NCBI GenBank assembly: GCA_025360085.1
Contig: JANYCW010000018.1
Span: 1 to 64,000, forward strand
Reading direction: 5' to 3'
Source of the DNA: Actinomycetes bacterium
GTDB taxonomy: Bacteria > Actinomycetota > Actinomycetes > Nanopelagicales > Nanopelagicaceae
Length of the DNA stretch: 64,000 nucleotides
The notes below the pieces were generated by a model. It worked only from the letters and a program-made list of their open reading frames with translations. It ran no database searches and was not told the DNA's origin. Within the stretch, counting starts at the first letter, position 1. Each line of letters opens with the position of its first letter. This document shows positions 11,191-21,630 of the stretch, piece after piece. Position numbers and translations under genes: made by a program.

Positions 11191-12114
11191 ATGCGTAAGG
11201 GCAGTGAAGGTCGTAATCGACTGCTCTTAATCACTCTGGTCATTACTGCACTTTTTCTGATTACTTTAGATCTTCGCGGTGTTGGTCTTCTTAATGGTGC
11301 CCGCCAGGGTACACAAACAATTCTTACTCCTTTCCAACGGGCAGGAAATGTTGTTGTGGCCCCATTTAAGAACTTTCTCTCTGACATAACGCACTTGGGC
11401 AGATCGCGTGCGCAGATCGAGCGTTTGCGCGCCGACAACGCTAAGTTGGAGGTTCAATTATTAAATCGAGCAAATGCCGATGCGCAGTTAATTCAACTTA
11501 AATCAATTTTGAATCTTGCCGGCACTGCTGGCTATAAAATCGTTAACGCGCGCGTCATCAGTCAAGGCTCTAGCCAATCTTTCTCACAAGTAATTACTAT
11601 TGATGCTGGAACTACTGCCGGTATAAAAACAAATATGACGGTCATTTCACAAAGTGGATTAACTGGCGTGGTCAAAGAGGCCTACTCAAATTCAGCAACA
11701 ATCATGTTGGCAAGTGACCCGACCTTTCGCATTGGGGTCCGAATTGCCGGTTCTCAACAGATAGGTATCTTGTCAGGTCGTGGAAACCGCTCAGCAAGCC
11801 TTCAATTATTAGATAATCAAACCAGCGTAAAAGTGGGCGATATTTTGCTCTCGCGCGGCAGTGTATCTAACCGACCATTTGTTCCTGGTGTACCGGTTGG
11901 ATATGTCACAGCAATTGATAATTCGGCTGGAGCAATTGCGCAGAGTGCGACGGTGCACTTATATACAGATTTTTCGATTTTAGGCGTCGTTGCAGTTGTC
12001 ATTGCAGCACCTGTGATTAATCCAGGTGATGCACTTGTTCCGGCTAAACCACAACCTACTCCGGTGCCAACCGTAACTATTTATGTAACACCTTCACCGA
12101 CGCCAACGAACTAA
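11191..12114 (+). CDS. mreC: Rod shape-determining protein MreC
   Basis: 307 aa; N-terminal TM, coiled coil, ARVISQG... domain, located after mreB. Confidence 0.92.
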   Translation: MRKGSEGRNRLLLITLVITALFLITLDLRGVGLLNGARQGTQTILTPFQRAGNVVVAPFKNFLSDITHLGRSRAQIERLRADNAKLEVQLLNRANADAQLIQLKSILNLAGTAGYKIVNARVISQGSSQSFSQVITIDAGTTAGIKTNMTVISQSGLTGVVKEAYSNSATIMLASDPTFRIGVRIAGSQQIGILSGRGNRSASLQLLDNQTSVKVGDILLSRGSVSNRPFVPGVPVGYVTAIDNSAGAIAQSATVHLYTDFSILGVVAVVIAAPVINPGDALVPAKPQPTPVPTVTIYVTPSPTPTN

Positions 12115-12121
12115 CGCCTAA

Positions 12122-12643
12122 ATGATTACGCGTCGAATTTCAATCTCAGCACCAATAATTTTGGCCGTATACGTTCTACAAGAATCGGTGATAAATCAAT
12201 TTCATTTTCCTGGAGGAGGATTTTCCTTATTTTCCATTCTCGCCCTTATTTGGGCGGTTTTGAGCAGACCTGAAATTGCGGCACTGTGTGGTTTCTTTGC
12301 CGGTCTCCTCATGGATTTTTCACAGAGTTCAGGTGGGCCGATAGGTCAGTGGAGCTTAATTATGATCGCGGCATGTTATGCAATCTCTTACTTTGGATCT
12401 GGTAATGAAAGTTTAGCGAGTAATCCGCTTGGAGTTACTTTTCTTGTCACCATCGTATTTTTTTTAGCAGAGCTTACATATGTCGCAAGCGGTGCATTAC
12501 TTGGTGTACAAATGGGTGAAATTTCCCAAACTGCAATAACATTGATTGGAATGAGCCTCTGGACACTTGCGGTCACACCGCTTTCCTTACCAGTTTTTTC
12601 ACGGCTACATGGTTTGGCTTTTGATAAAAGGTCGGCGATATGA
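12122..12643 (+). CDS. mreD: Rod shape-determining protein MreD
   Basis: 173 aa multi-TM, between mreC and PBP2. Confidence 0.87.
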   Translation: MITRRISISAPIILAVYVLQESVINQFHFPGGGFSLFSILALIWAVLSRPEIAALCGFFAGLLMDFSQSSGGPIGQWSLIMIAACYAISYFGSGNESLASNPLGVTFLVTIVFFLAELTYVASGALLGVQMGEISQTAITLIGMSLWTLAVTPLSLPVFSRLHGLAFDKRSAI

Positions 12644-14730
12644 ATCAACGCTCGCGTCTTAACCTACTTGTTGTACAGATATTAATTATCTCTCTTCTTG
12701 TTGCACTCTTTGGCCGGCTCTTCTATTTGCAGATTGCAGCAGGATCAAAGTATCGAGATGCCGCGCTTAGCATTCAAAGCCGAGATGTGATAACGCCAGC
12801 TACTCGGGGATTAATAGTTGACTCATACGGAGTTCCTTTAGCCCTTAATAAAGTAGGTCTGGCAATTACTATCGATCGAATTGCGATCGACAAACAAACA
12901 GATAAAGGCGTTGCGGTTATGCAGCGTTTAAGCAAACTTTTGAAACTTCACTACCGCGATATTTATCAAAATACTCGATTGTGTGGCGAGCTCGCTAAGG
13001 GTCAAAGAGCCGGCTGTTGGACGGGTTCGCGCTATCAACCAATCCCAATTACGAAAGCAGCCGACCCAGATACCGCATTGCAGATTGTTGAGCGCTCAGA
13101 TCAATTCCCCGGAGTTGATGCTGCGCCTATTGCAATCCGTAACTATCCCGGATTGGCAGGAGTTAACGCTGCACACCTCCTTGGCTATGTTGGTCCATTG
13201 ACCGACATCGATCTTGCGAAGGCTCAGGGCAAGTCGTATTTTCGAAGCGAATCCATTGGTAAATCCGGGTTAGAGATTACATATGACGCTTATCTCCGAG
13301 GCGTTCCTGGCATACGTACCTTAATAGTCGATCGCAAAGAGGCGATTACCGCACAAGGCAGTAATACTGCGCCAATTCCAGGGAATCATTTAGTGACCTC
13401 CATTGATGCTCGGTTGCAAGGCGCGGTAGAAGTTGCTTTGGCCGATGCCATCTCACGTGGACGTGCAAATGGCAATACATCGGATTCAGGCGCGGCCATT
13501 GTCATGGATATACGCACTGGTCGGATATTAGCTATCGCTTCGTATCCAACATATGATCCCAATGCATTTGAAAAGGGATTAACGGTTCAACAAGCATCGG
13601 ATCTTTACAGCGAAAAAAAGTCAGTACCAGCACTTTCACGTGCACTGCAGGGTCTGTTTGCTCCAGCATCCACATTTAAATCAGTATCTGTAATCGCAGC
13701 CGCGGCAGCTGGATACAACTTAAATGCAACATATAGCTGCCCGGCCGAAGTTCAAGTTGGAGATCGCGCCTTCCAAAACTTCGAAAGTAAATCACAGGGC
13801 ACAATGAGTTTAAAGAAGGCAATAGCAGTCTCCTGCGACACTATCTGGTATCGAATCGCTTTTGATGAATGGTTGCGCGATGGTGGCTTGCGCCCAAAGA
13901 GTAAGCCTAATGATTACTTCTTTAAAGCTGCACAAAGTTTTAATATTACGCAGAGAGTTGGCATTGACCTGCCCTCAGAGTCCTCTTCACGCCTTGCCGA
14001 TCGAGCGTTTAAAAAAACTTGGTATCAACGGAATAAAGATTTCTACTGTAACTATAATGATCGCGCAACAAAGGCTCAGCAAACTCCATTTTTACTTCTT
14101 CTTGCTAAAGAGAACTGCTTAGACGGTGACAAGATTCGCGCGGGAGATGCCGTTAACTTTGCAATTGGCCAAGGTGACACTGTTGTGACACCGCTTAAAT
14201 TGGCGCAAATGTATGCCGCCATCGGAAACGGCGGAACAATTTGGCAGATGTTGGTTGGCAAAGCAATTGTTAAGACCGATGGCACGGTAGTTAAAACAAT
14301 GACACCGCAAAAACTGGGTACATTAAACGCAACGCCTGCAACTCTAAATTTCCTACACGAGGCCCTGCGTGAAGTTGTAGTCTCGGGAACAGGTGCGGGG
14401 GCTTTTGCAGGCTTTCCAATTGCGGTCAGTGGCAAAACAGGCACCGCAGAAGTTTTCGGGCGCAACGCAAATGGCGCTCTAAAAGATAACACTTCATGGT
14501 TTGCCTCTTATGCCCCCAGCAATAAGCCACGTTATGCCGTCGTCATGATGGTAAGTCAAGGTGGATTTGGGGCATCCACGTCAGGAGTTGGCGTGCGCAA
14601 GATTTATGAGACTCTCTTTGGTGTAAAAGGTAATAAAATTATCCTAGGAGCTGCGATTTTTCCCGATGGAAAGCCCCCTACGAAGTTACCCAGGATTTCT
14701 CCAGCGACGAAACCGAAGGAGTCACCTTGA
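12640..14730 (+). CDS. mrdA: Penicillin-binding protein 2 (peptidoglycan D,D-transpeptidase)
   Basis: 696 aa; FAPASTFKSVS (SxxK), SCDTIWYR (SxN), SGKTGTAEV (KTG). Confidence 0.94.
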   Translation: MNQRSRLNLLVVQILIISLLVALFGRLFYLQIAAGSKYRDAALSIQSRDVITPATRGLIVDSYGVPLALNKVGLAITIDRIAIDKQTDKGVAVMQRLSKLLKLHYRDIYQNTRLCGELAKGQRAGCWTGSRYQPIPITKAADPDTALQIVERSDQFPGVDAAPIAIRNYPGLAGVNAAHLLGYVGPLTDIDLAKAQGKSYFRSESIGKSGLEITYDAYLRGVPGIRTLIVDRKEAITAQGSNTAPIPGNHLVTSIDARLQGAVEVALADAISRGRANGNTSDSGAAIVMDIRTGRILAIASYPTYDPNAFEKGLTVQQASDLYSEKKSVPALSRALQGLFAPASTFKSVSVIAAAAAGYNLNATYSCPAEVQVGDRAFQNFESKSQGTMSLKKAIAVSCDTIWYRIAFDEWLRDGGLRPKSKPNDYFFKAAQSFNITQRVGIDLPSESSSRLADRAFKKTWYQRNKDFYCNYNDRATKAQQTPFLLLLAKENCLDGDKIRAGDAVNFAIGQGDTVVTPLKLAQMYAAIGNGGTIWQMLVGKAIVKTDGTVVKTMTPQKLGTLNATPATLNFLHEALREVVVSGTGAGAFAGFPIAVSGKTGTAEVFGRNANGALKDNTSWFASYAPSNKPRYAVVMMVSQGGFGASTSGVGVRKIYETLFGVKGNKIILGAAIFPDGKPPTKLPRISPATKPKESP

Positions 14731-15887
14731 GTCAGATTCATGCGCGAGCGCGTTTATACCGTCGCAGCCGTGAATCAATTTTTCACGGCTTTGATCCGGT
14801 TCTCACAGCTGCCGTTGCTCTGCTACTCGCAATCGGAACTCTATTGGTCTATGCCGCAACACGTGATTGGTATGCACGAAATGGGTTAGATCCACAATAT
14901 TACTTAAAGCGCCATGCAATAAATATCTCCATTGGTTGCTTGCTGGCATACGGCACTACTGTTATTGATTATCGATTGCTTCGCGCCTATACCCCAATTT
15001 TCTGGGGTTTAGGCGTATTGGGTTTGGTGGCAGTTTTAATTCCAGGCCTTGGAAGCACGGTTAATGGTGCGCGTGCGTGGATTGCACTGCCTGGAGGTTT
15101 TCAAATTCAACCAGCAGAGCTTGCCAAGATTGCGATAATTATTGGAATGTCGATGTTATTGTCAGAGCGAAGCCACGATAGTGATGAACCTTCATCACGT
15201 GATGTGATTCAAGCCCTTGTTATTGCAGGCCTTCCCGTTTTGCTCATTATTTTACAGCCGGATATGGGCACGTCATTTATTATTGGTGCATCGGTCGTGA
15301 CAATTATTGCGGTCTCAGGTGCACCTTCGCGTTGGGTCGCGGGGTTATTAATTGTTGCAGTACTAGGAGCAGTCGTTGCCAGCAAGACTGGTGTGATCAG
15401 TGGGTATCAAATTAAGCGCTTACAAACATTTGTCAATCCAACTGCCGATGCGCAAGGTGCGGGTTATCAACTACGACAAGCTCGCATTGCCGTTGGCTCG
15501 GGCGGATTAATTGGAACAGGTCTATTTAATGGTCCGCAGACAAATGGTCGATTTGTCCCTGAACAGCAGACGGACTTCATCTTTACCGTTGCAGGAGAAG
15601 AACTTGGATTCTTAGGTAGTGGATTCATACTGCTTTTGTATCTGATAATTTTAATGCGAGGATTTTCAATCGCTCGTCGAACGAGTGATCCATTTGGGCG
15701 TTTGGTGACCACTGGTGTCATCGCTTGGTTTGCCTTTCAACTCTTTGAAAATATAGGCATGACGTTGGGTCTTATGCCCATGACGGGAGTGCCCCTGCCA
15801 TTCCTGTCATATGGTGGTTCATCAATGTTTGCCACGCTGATCGGTTTTGGACTCTTGCAGAACGTTCACGCTCGTTCTAAGGGTTAA
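14727..15887 (+). CDS. rodA: Rod shape-determining protein RodA (SEDS glycosyltransferase)
   Basis: 386 aa multi-TM; VNGARAWIALPGGFQIQPAELAKI, GMTLGLMPMTGVPLPFLSYGGSS. Confidence 0.95.
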   Translation: MSQIHARARLYRRSRESIFHGFDPVLTAAVALLLAIGTLLVYAATRDWYARNGLDPQYYLKRHAINISIGCLLAYGTTVIDYRLLRAYTPIFWGLGVLGLVAVLIPGLGSTVNGARAWIALPGGFQIQPAELAKIAIIIGMSMLLSERSHDSDEPSSRDVIQALVIAGLPVLLIILQPDMGTSFIIGASVVTIIAVSGAPSRWVAGLLIVAVLGAVVASKTGVISGYQIKRLQTFVNPTADAQGAGYQLRQARIAVGSGGLIGTGLFNGPQTNGRFVPEQQTDFIFTVAGEELGFLGSGFILLLYLIILMRGFSIARRTSDPFGRLVTTGVIAWFAFQLFENIGMTLGLMPMTGVPLPFLSYGGSSMFATLIGFGLLQNVHARSKG

Positions 15888-16060
15888 AGCAGTGCGAAAG
15901 TAGGTAATTTCCCGCGGGTCTGCCATACTTAGGTCAACAGTTCAGCGCGGCTCGCGAATCCATCGCGGCAAAAGCCCAGCGCGGACAGGTAAGAAAAAAC
16001 CTAAACGGGGATTTTTTTAACATTAGAGCGTTGTAATAGACGCATAGAGGATTTGGTGCC

Positions 16061-18217
16061 ATGGCTATTGAGCCTAAAACACCGCGCAAGCGTGCGGTTA
16101 AGAAAGTATCAGCTAAGGCTGAAATTGTAGAAATCTCCATAGAGGAGCCCAAGAAGGCGATTCGTAAAAAGACTGTTCCAGTACCCATATTTCAAGCCGC
16201 GTCTGAAAAGCCGATTGCTAAAGTAACGCGCAAAAAGAGCGTAGTTCTTGAACCATCAAAGGTAGAAGTAGCGCAGTCGCAAACTCCAGCAAGTGATGCA
16301 TCAGATGATGCCGAGGATCGTGCAAACCGAAACCGTCGCCGACGTCGCGGTGGTCGAGGTCGCCGCAAACCAAGTGGAGAGGCCACAAGTGGCGAGGCGC
16401 TGGGTAGTGAGGCTTCCGTTGACGATGAGGCGAGCGATGAGACGGGCGAGGACTCCTCTGAAAGTTCCACCCACCGGCGCCGGCGTCGACGCGTAGCCGG
16501 AGGCGATGGAGCAACTGCGGGTGAGCGTGTTGAAGAAGATGGCGTAGTAACGATCGTAAAGGTGCGTGAAGTTCGAGAGCGCGCCGTACGGGCGCCACGC
16601 ACCGAACTCAGTGAGCGCACTGATCGACCAGAACGAAGAGGCGCCAGACGCGAGCGCACTGATCGCAATGAACGAAGTAGCCGCAGCGAATATCGCGAGC
16701 CTTATCGCAAACGCGGAACAATAATTACCGATGGCGAATTTTTAGCACGTCGTGAAAATGTCGATCGCGAGATGCTTGTTCGTCAGATTGCAGATCGCAC
16801 GCAGATTGCCGTGATTGAAGATGGCATCATGGTTGAACATTATGTCAACCGCAACAGTAGCGTCTCTTATGTGGGTAACGTCTATCTTGGACGCGTACAA
16901 AATGTTCTTCCTTCCATGGAGGCAGCTTTTGTTGATATTGGAAAGGGTCGAAACGCGGTTCTCTATGCAGGTGAGGTCAATTGGGATGCAGCAGGCATAT
17001 CGGAGTCTGAACCTCGCAAAATTGAAACGGTATTAAAGAGCGGACAAAGTGTTCTTGTTCAAGTTACAAAGGATCCGATTGGGCAAAAAGGCGCTCGCCT
17101 CACAAGTCAGATCTCACTTCCTGGACGTTATGTTGTCTATGTTCCTGGTGGAGGAATGTCGGGTATTTCCAAGCGATTACCAGAGAGTGAACGCACACGA
17201 TTAAAGTCAATTTTGAAAAACTTAATCCCAGAAACTGCGGGCGTCATTGTTCGTACCGCAGCAGAGGGCGTAAGCGAAGCGGATTTAACGAGTGATGTCG
17301 CCCGCCTGAAAGCTCAATGGGAAGATATTCATACAAAGAGTGAGAACCCAAACTTTCATCCACCAGCCGCGCTCTATCAAGAACCAGATCTTGCGGTGCG
17401 TGTTATTCGCGATATCTTCAATGAGGATTTCCGTAAGTTAACAGTTCAAGGATCTAGTGCTTGGGATGAAGTAACAAACTATCTCGGCTTTATTGCACCA
17501 GAGCTCACAACAAAAATTGAAAAGTACACGGGTACTGGCGATTTGTTCGCTGACTTTCGCGTCGAAGAACAGTTAGCGAAAGCATTTGATCGCAAGGTTT
17601 ATCTGCCATCGGGTGGGTCCCTTGTAATTGATCGAACCGAAGCGATGATTGTTATCGATGTAAATACAGGCAAGTTCATTGGAAAAGGTGGAAACCTTGA
17701 AGAGACGGTTACGAAAAATAACTTAGAGGCCGCCGAAGAAATTGCCCGTCAATTGCGTTTGCGCGACTTGGGCGGAATTGTCGTTATCGATTTTATCGAC
17801 ATGATTCTTGAATCAAACCGCGAGATGGTTCTGCGACGATTAGTTGAAGCTCTTGGGCGCGATCGAACTAAACATCAAGTAGCCGAAGTTACATCTCTTG
17901 GACTTGTTCAGATGACGCGAAAGCGCGTTGGTCAAGGTCTCATCGAAGCCTTCTCTACAACATGTGATGCATGTAGTGGACGTGGAATTCATATCCATAT
18001 GGAGCCAGTCAAGATGAAGGCACCCATGCCTCAACTCGATGTGCCATCATCAAGGCACGAAGATGCCGATGAAAAAGATGCCACCGAGCATGAGTTTCAT
18101 GAGTCACTCAATAGTGAAGAATCAACCAGCCCCTTGGTTGAGCCGGCAAAGGTTGAATTAAAGCCCAGCGGACGCAAACGCCGCCGTGCCTCATCCTCAG
18201 GCATCATCACTGCGTAA
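16061..18217 (+). CDS. rne: Ribonuclease E/G
   Basis: 718 aa; low-complexity acidic/Arg-rich N-terminus then S1 domain (YVGNVYLGRVQNVLPSMEAAFVDIGKGRNAVLYAGE), DVNTGKFIGKG, CDACSGRG. Confidence 0.95.
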   Translation: MAIEPKTPRKRAVKKVSAKAEIVEISIEEPKKAIRKKTVPVPIFQAASEKPIAKVTRKKSVVLEPSKVEVAQSQTPASDASDDAEDRANRNRRRRRGGRGRRKPSGEATSGEALGSEASVDDEASDETGEDSSESSTHRRRRRRVAGGDGATAGERVEEDGVVTIVKVREVRERAVRAPRTELSERTDRPERRGARRERTDRNERSSRSEYREPYRKRGTIITDGEFLARRENVDREMLVRQIADRTQIAVIEDGIMVEHYVNRNSSVSYVGNVYLGRVQNVLPSMEAAFVDIGKGRNAVLYAGEVNWDAAGISESEPRKIETVLKSGQSVLVQVTKDPIGQKGARLTSQISLPGRYVVYVPGGGMSGISKRLPESERTRLKSILKNLIPETAGVIVRTAAEGVSEADLTSDVARLKAQWEDIHTKSENPNFHPPAALYQEPDLAVRVIRDIFNEDFRKLTVQGSSAWDEVTNYLGFIAPELTTKIEKYTGTGDLFADFRVEEQLAKAFDRKVYLPSGGSLVIDRTEAMIVIDVNTGKFIGKGGNLEETVTKNNLEAAEEIARQLRLRDLGGIVVIDFIDMILESNREMVLRRLVEALGRDRTKHQVAEVTSLGLVQMTRKRVGQGLIEAFSTTCDACSGRGIHIHMEPVKMKAPMPQLDVPSSRHEDADEKDATEHEFHESLNSEESTSPLVEPAKVELKPSGRKRRRASSSGIITA

Positions 18218-18313
18218 TAAAACTCGAGATGCTGGGGCCAATTTGAGCCCGAGCGCCGAAGCGGGTAACCTTTACCCTTCACCATCCACTACAAGAGTCC
18301 GGAGTACCACAGC

Positions 18314-18583
18314 GTGGCAAATATTAAGTCTCAGATAAAGCGCATTAAGACCAACGAGAAGGCACGCCTTCGCAATAAGTCTGTGAGCTCATCTATCAAG
18401 ACCGCCGTGCGTAAATTCCGCGATGCAGTGACTGGTGGCGATGCGGCCGTAATTTCAACCGAACTTCGCAGCGCCTCACAGGCCCTCGATGTCGCAGTTC
18501 AAAAGGGAGTTCTGCATAAGAACTCAGCCGCCAATAAGAAGTCATCAATGGCTAAGGCAGCTGCTAAAGCCGGCGCACGTTAA
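18314..18583 (+). CDS. rpsT: 30S ribosomal protein S20 (GTG start)
   Basis: 89 aa; [34 protein letters not shown]. Confidence 0.96.
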   Translation: MANIKSQIKRIKTNEKARLRNKSVSSSIKTAVRKFRDAVTGGDAAVISTELRSASQALDVAVQKGVLHKNSAANKKSSMAKAAAKAGAR

Positions 18584-18615
18584 CTCTTTTAATACTTTAA
18601 AGCGAGGCTAGGTTC

Positions 18616-20490
18616 ATGCCTGCAATCTCACTTGCCAAGGCGCCTCAACCAGCTTCGACTAAACCGGCGCAGATTCGTAACTTTTGCATTATCGCCCATA
18701 TTGACCACGGTAAATCAACTCTTGCCGATCGTATGTTGGGTATCACCGAAGTAGTTGATCCTCGCAACATGAGAGCTCAATATTTAGATCGCATGGATAT
18801 CGAACGCGAACGTGGAATCACAATAAAATCTCAAGCGGTTCGTCTACCGTGGCGCAGCGGCGTAGACGGTGGTGAATACATATTAAATATGATTGATACG
18901 CCAGGTCATGTTGATTTCACGTATGAAGTTTCACGCTCACTTGCCGCATGTGAAGGTGCGGTTTTATTAGTCGATTGCGCGCAAGGAATTGAAGCCCAGA
19001 CTCTGGCAAATCTATATTTAGCAATGGAAAATAATCTTACGATTATTCCAGTTTTAAATAAGATTGATTTACCCAATGCTCAACCTGAAAAATTTGCCGC
19101 CGAACTTGCAAAACTCATTGGTTGCCAGCCTGAAGATTGTTTGCGTGTATCGGGCAAGACGGGAGAAGGCGTCAAAGAACTTCTCGAGGCGATTATTAAA
19201 CAGATCCCTTCGCCAAAGGGAGATCCTGACGCACCGGCACGGGCGTTAATTTTCGACTCGGTCTATGACAGCTATCGAGGTGTTGTGACTTATGTTCGAG
19301 TCATTGATGGCAACTTAAAGCCACGTGAACAGATTCAAATGTTCTCAACAGGCGTACGCCACGAAGCTCTCGAAGTTGGCGTGATATCTCCCGAACCAGT
19401 TGCATCCAAAGGTTTAGGCGTTGGCGAAGTGGGTTATTTAATTACCGGAGTAAAAGATGTACGTCAATCACGAGTTGGCGACACAATCACGACATTTATC
19501 AATCCCACAAAGCACGCCTTGGCGGGGTATAAAGACCCTAAGCCAATGGTCTTCTCGGGTCTTTTCCCATTAGATGGCGCTGATTTTCCAGCGTTGCGCG
19601 AGGCTCTCGATAAACTGCAGTTAAATGATGCCGCCTTAGTATATGAACCTGAAAGTTCGGCAGCGTTAGGCTTTGGTTTTCGTTGTGGTTTTTTGGGGTT
19701 GCTGCACATGGAGATTGTTCGAGAGAGGCTCGAGCGAGAACATAAATTAAATCTAATTTCAACTGCTCCCAATGTTGTTTACAACGTGATAATGGATGAT
19801 GGAAAAGTAGTACGTGTCACTAATCCATCTGAGTTTCCAGATGGAAAAGTTGCAGTCGTGAAAGAACCAATAGTTAAATCCACGATTCTTGCACCGTCGG
19901 AGTTTATCGGCACCATCATGGAGCTCTGCCAAGAACGCCGTGGCGTACTTCTTGGAATGGATTACATCTCTGAAGATCGCGTTGAGATTCGCTACGATTT
20001 ACCGCTGGCAGAAATTGTCTTTGATTTTTTTGATCAACTAAAGTCTCGAACCAAGGGTTATGCATCCCTAGATTATGAAGAAAAGGGCGATGCCGAAGGC
20101 AATTTAGTAAAGGTCGATATTCTGCTGCAGGGTGAGGCCGTTGATGCCTTTAGTGCCGTCGTTCATCGTGATAAAGCCTATGCCTATGGCGTGATGATGA
20201 CGGGCAAACTTCGTCAACTTATTCCGCGCCAGCAGTTTGATGTTCCAATCCAGGCCGCGATTGGCTCTCGAATCATCGCGCGCGAAAGTATCAGTGCAAT
20301 CCGCAAAGATGTTTTGGCAAAATGTTATGGTGGTGATATTTCCCGCAAACGCAAACTCCTTGAGAAGCAAAAAGAAGGCAAGAAACGTATGAAGATGGTC
20401 GGTCGCGTTGAGGTTCCACAGGAGGCCTTTGTTGCAGCCCTAGCAACCGATGCCGACATCGAAAAGGTGAAAGCCGCTCGAAAACTTTAA
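18616..20490 (+). CDS. lepA: Elongation factor 4 (LepA)
   Basis: 624 aa; [31 protein letters not shown]-terminal [17 protein letters not shown]. Confidence 0.97.
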   Translation: MPAISLAKAPQPASTKPAQIRNFCIIAHIDHGKSTLADRMLGITEVVDPRNMRAQYLDRMDIERERGITIKSQAVRLPWRSGVDGGEYILNMIDTPGHVDFTYEVSRSLAACEGAVLLVDCAQGIEAQTLANLYLAMENNLTIIPVLNKIDLPNAQPEKFAAELAKLIGCQPEDCLRVSGKTGEGVKELLEAIIKQIPSPKGDPDAPARALIFDSVYDSYRGVVTYVRVIDGNLKPREQIQMFSTGVRHEALEVGVISPEPVASKGLGVGEVGYLITGVKDVRQSRVGDTITTFINPTKHALAGYKDPKPMVFSGLFPLDGADFPALREALDKLQLNDAALVYEPESSAALGFGFRCGFLGLLHMEIVRERLEREHKLNLISTAPNVVYNVIMDDGKVVRVTNPSEFPDGKVAVVKEPIVKSTILAPSEFIGTIMELCQERRGVLLGMDYISEDRVEIRYDLPLAEIVFDFFDQLKSRTKGYASLDYEEKGDAEGNLVKVDILLQGEAVDAFSAVVHRDKAYAYGVMMTGKLRQLIPRQQFDVPIQAAIGSRIIARESISAIRKDVLAKCYGGDISRKRKLLEKQKEGKKRMKMVGRVEVPQEAFVAALATDADIEKVKAARKL

Positions 20491-20492
20491 TT

Positions 20493-21623
20493 ATGGCGCT
20501 CTCGTTTTACGTTCATATCCCGTACTGCATAAAGCGCTGTGGCTACTGCGATTTTAATACATATACTCCTAATGAACTTCAAGATGGCGCAACGCTTGAA
20601 ATCGTTAGTACCGACTACATTGACGCTGTTCTAAAAGAGTTAGTTGCAGCCCCTTTCGATGAAGTACCAACAATCTTCTTTGGTGGAGGGACTCCGTCTT
20701 TATTGCCGGCCCAAGATTTGGGCCGAGTCATCGACGCAATCAAAGTGCGCAATGGGCTGAGCAGTGATTGTGAAATTACTTTAGAGGCTAATCCAGATTC
20801 GATAACCGCAGAAAAACTTGCGCGTTATATTGAAGTTGGTTTCAATCGAATCTCCATAGGAATGCAGTCATCAATGCCACATGTACTGGCCATATTAGAT
20901 CGTACGCACAATCCAGAAAATGTTAAGAAGGCGGTAGATCTAGCGCGGGCTGCGGGCTTTGGCAGTATTAGTGTGGATCTTATTTATGGTACTCCAGGGG
21001 AGACTCTCGAAGATTGGCGTCAAAGCGTGACGACGGCGCTGGCTTTAGATGTTGATCACATGAGCGCCTATGCATTGATAGTTGAGAGTGGAACTAAATT
21101 GTCTGCGCAGATTAAGCGCGGTGAATTAACAATGCCAGATGATGATCTGATGGCCGATATGTACTTACTCGTAGATCAATTGTGTGAGTCGAGCGGTTAT
21201 TCTTGGTACGAACTCTCGAACTGGTCTAAGCCAGAGCATGCATGTCGACATAATATTGCTTATTGGCAGAATCAGAATTGGTGGGGACTCGGCCCCGGTG
21301 CACATTCCCATATTGACGGTAAGCGTTTTTGGAATGTTAAGCATCCAACGGCTTATAAAACGAAATTATTTGCCGGCGAGAGCCCAATCCAAGAAAGCGA
21401 AGAGTTGACCCATTCACAACGTATGGATGAGTCAATTTTGTTAGGCATCAGAATGCGTGAAGGGTTGGATATATCCTCGTTGTCGCCCGCCCAAATTGAG
21501 TTATTAACCACTTATAGCGAGAATGGTTTCTTACAGAGGGTGGATAATCGCGTGGTGTTGACACCTACGGGGCGTTTGATTGCAGATCGAATCGTGCGAG
21601 AAATAACTTTCCAGTATCCTTAG
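20493..21623 (+). CDS. hemW: Radical SAM heme chaperone HemW / coproporphyrinogen III oxidase-like
   Basis: 376 aa; HIPYCIKRCGYCDFNTY radical SAM motif, IFFGGGTPSLL, follows lepA. Confidence 0.93.
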   Translation: MALSFYVHIPYCIKRCGYCDFNTYTPNELQDGATLEIVSTDYIDAVLKELVAAPFDEVPTIFFGGGTPSLLPAQDLGRVIDAIKVRNGLSSDCEITLEANPDSITAEKLARYIEVGFNRISIGMQSSMPHVLAILDRTHNPENVKKAVDLARAAGFGSISVDLIYGTPGETLEDWRQSVTTALALDVDHMSAYALIVESGTKLSAQIKRGELTMPDDDLMADMYLLVDQLCESSGYSWYELSNWSKPEHACRHNIAYWQNQNWWGLGPGAHSHIDGKRFWNVKHPTAYKTKLFAGESPIQESEELTHSQRMDESILLGIRMREGLDISSLSPAQIELLTTYSENGFLQRVDNRVVLTPTGRLIADRIVREITFQYP

Positions 21624-21630
21624 CAGCACT

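Noticed and set aside
13862-14122. Alternative-frame ORF inside mrdA
   Set aside because: Fully nested in a well-supported PBP2 gene; composition typical of a spurious overlap.
16192-16668. 158-aa reverse ORF antisense to rne N-terminus
   Set aside because: Low-complexity Arg/Ser-rich mirror of the repetitive rne coding sequence; no family features.
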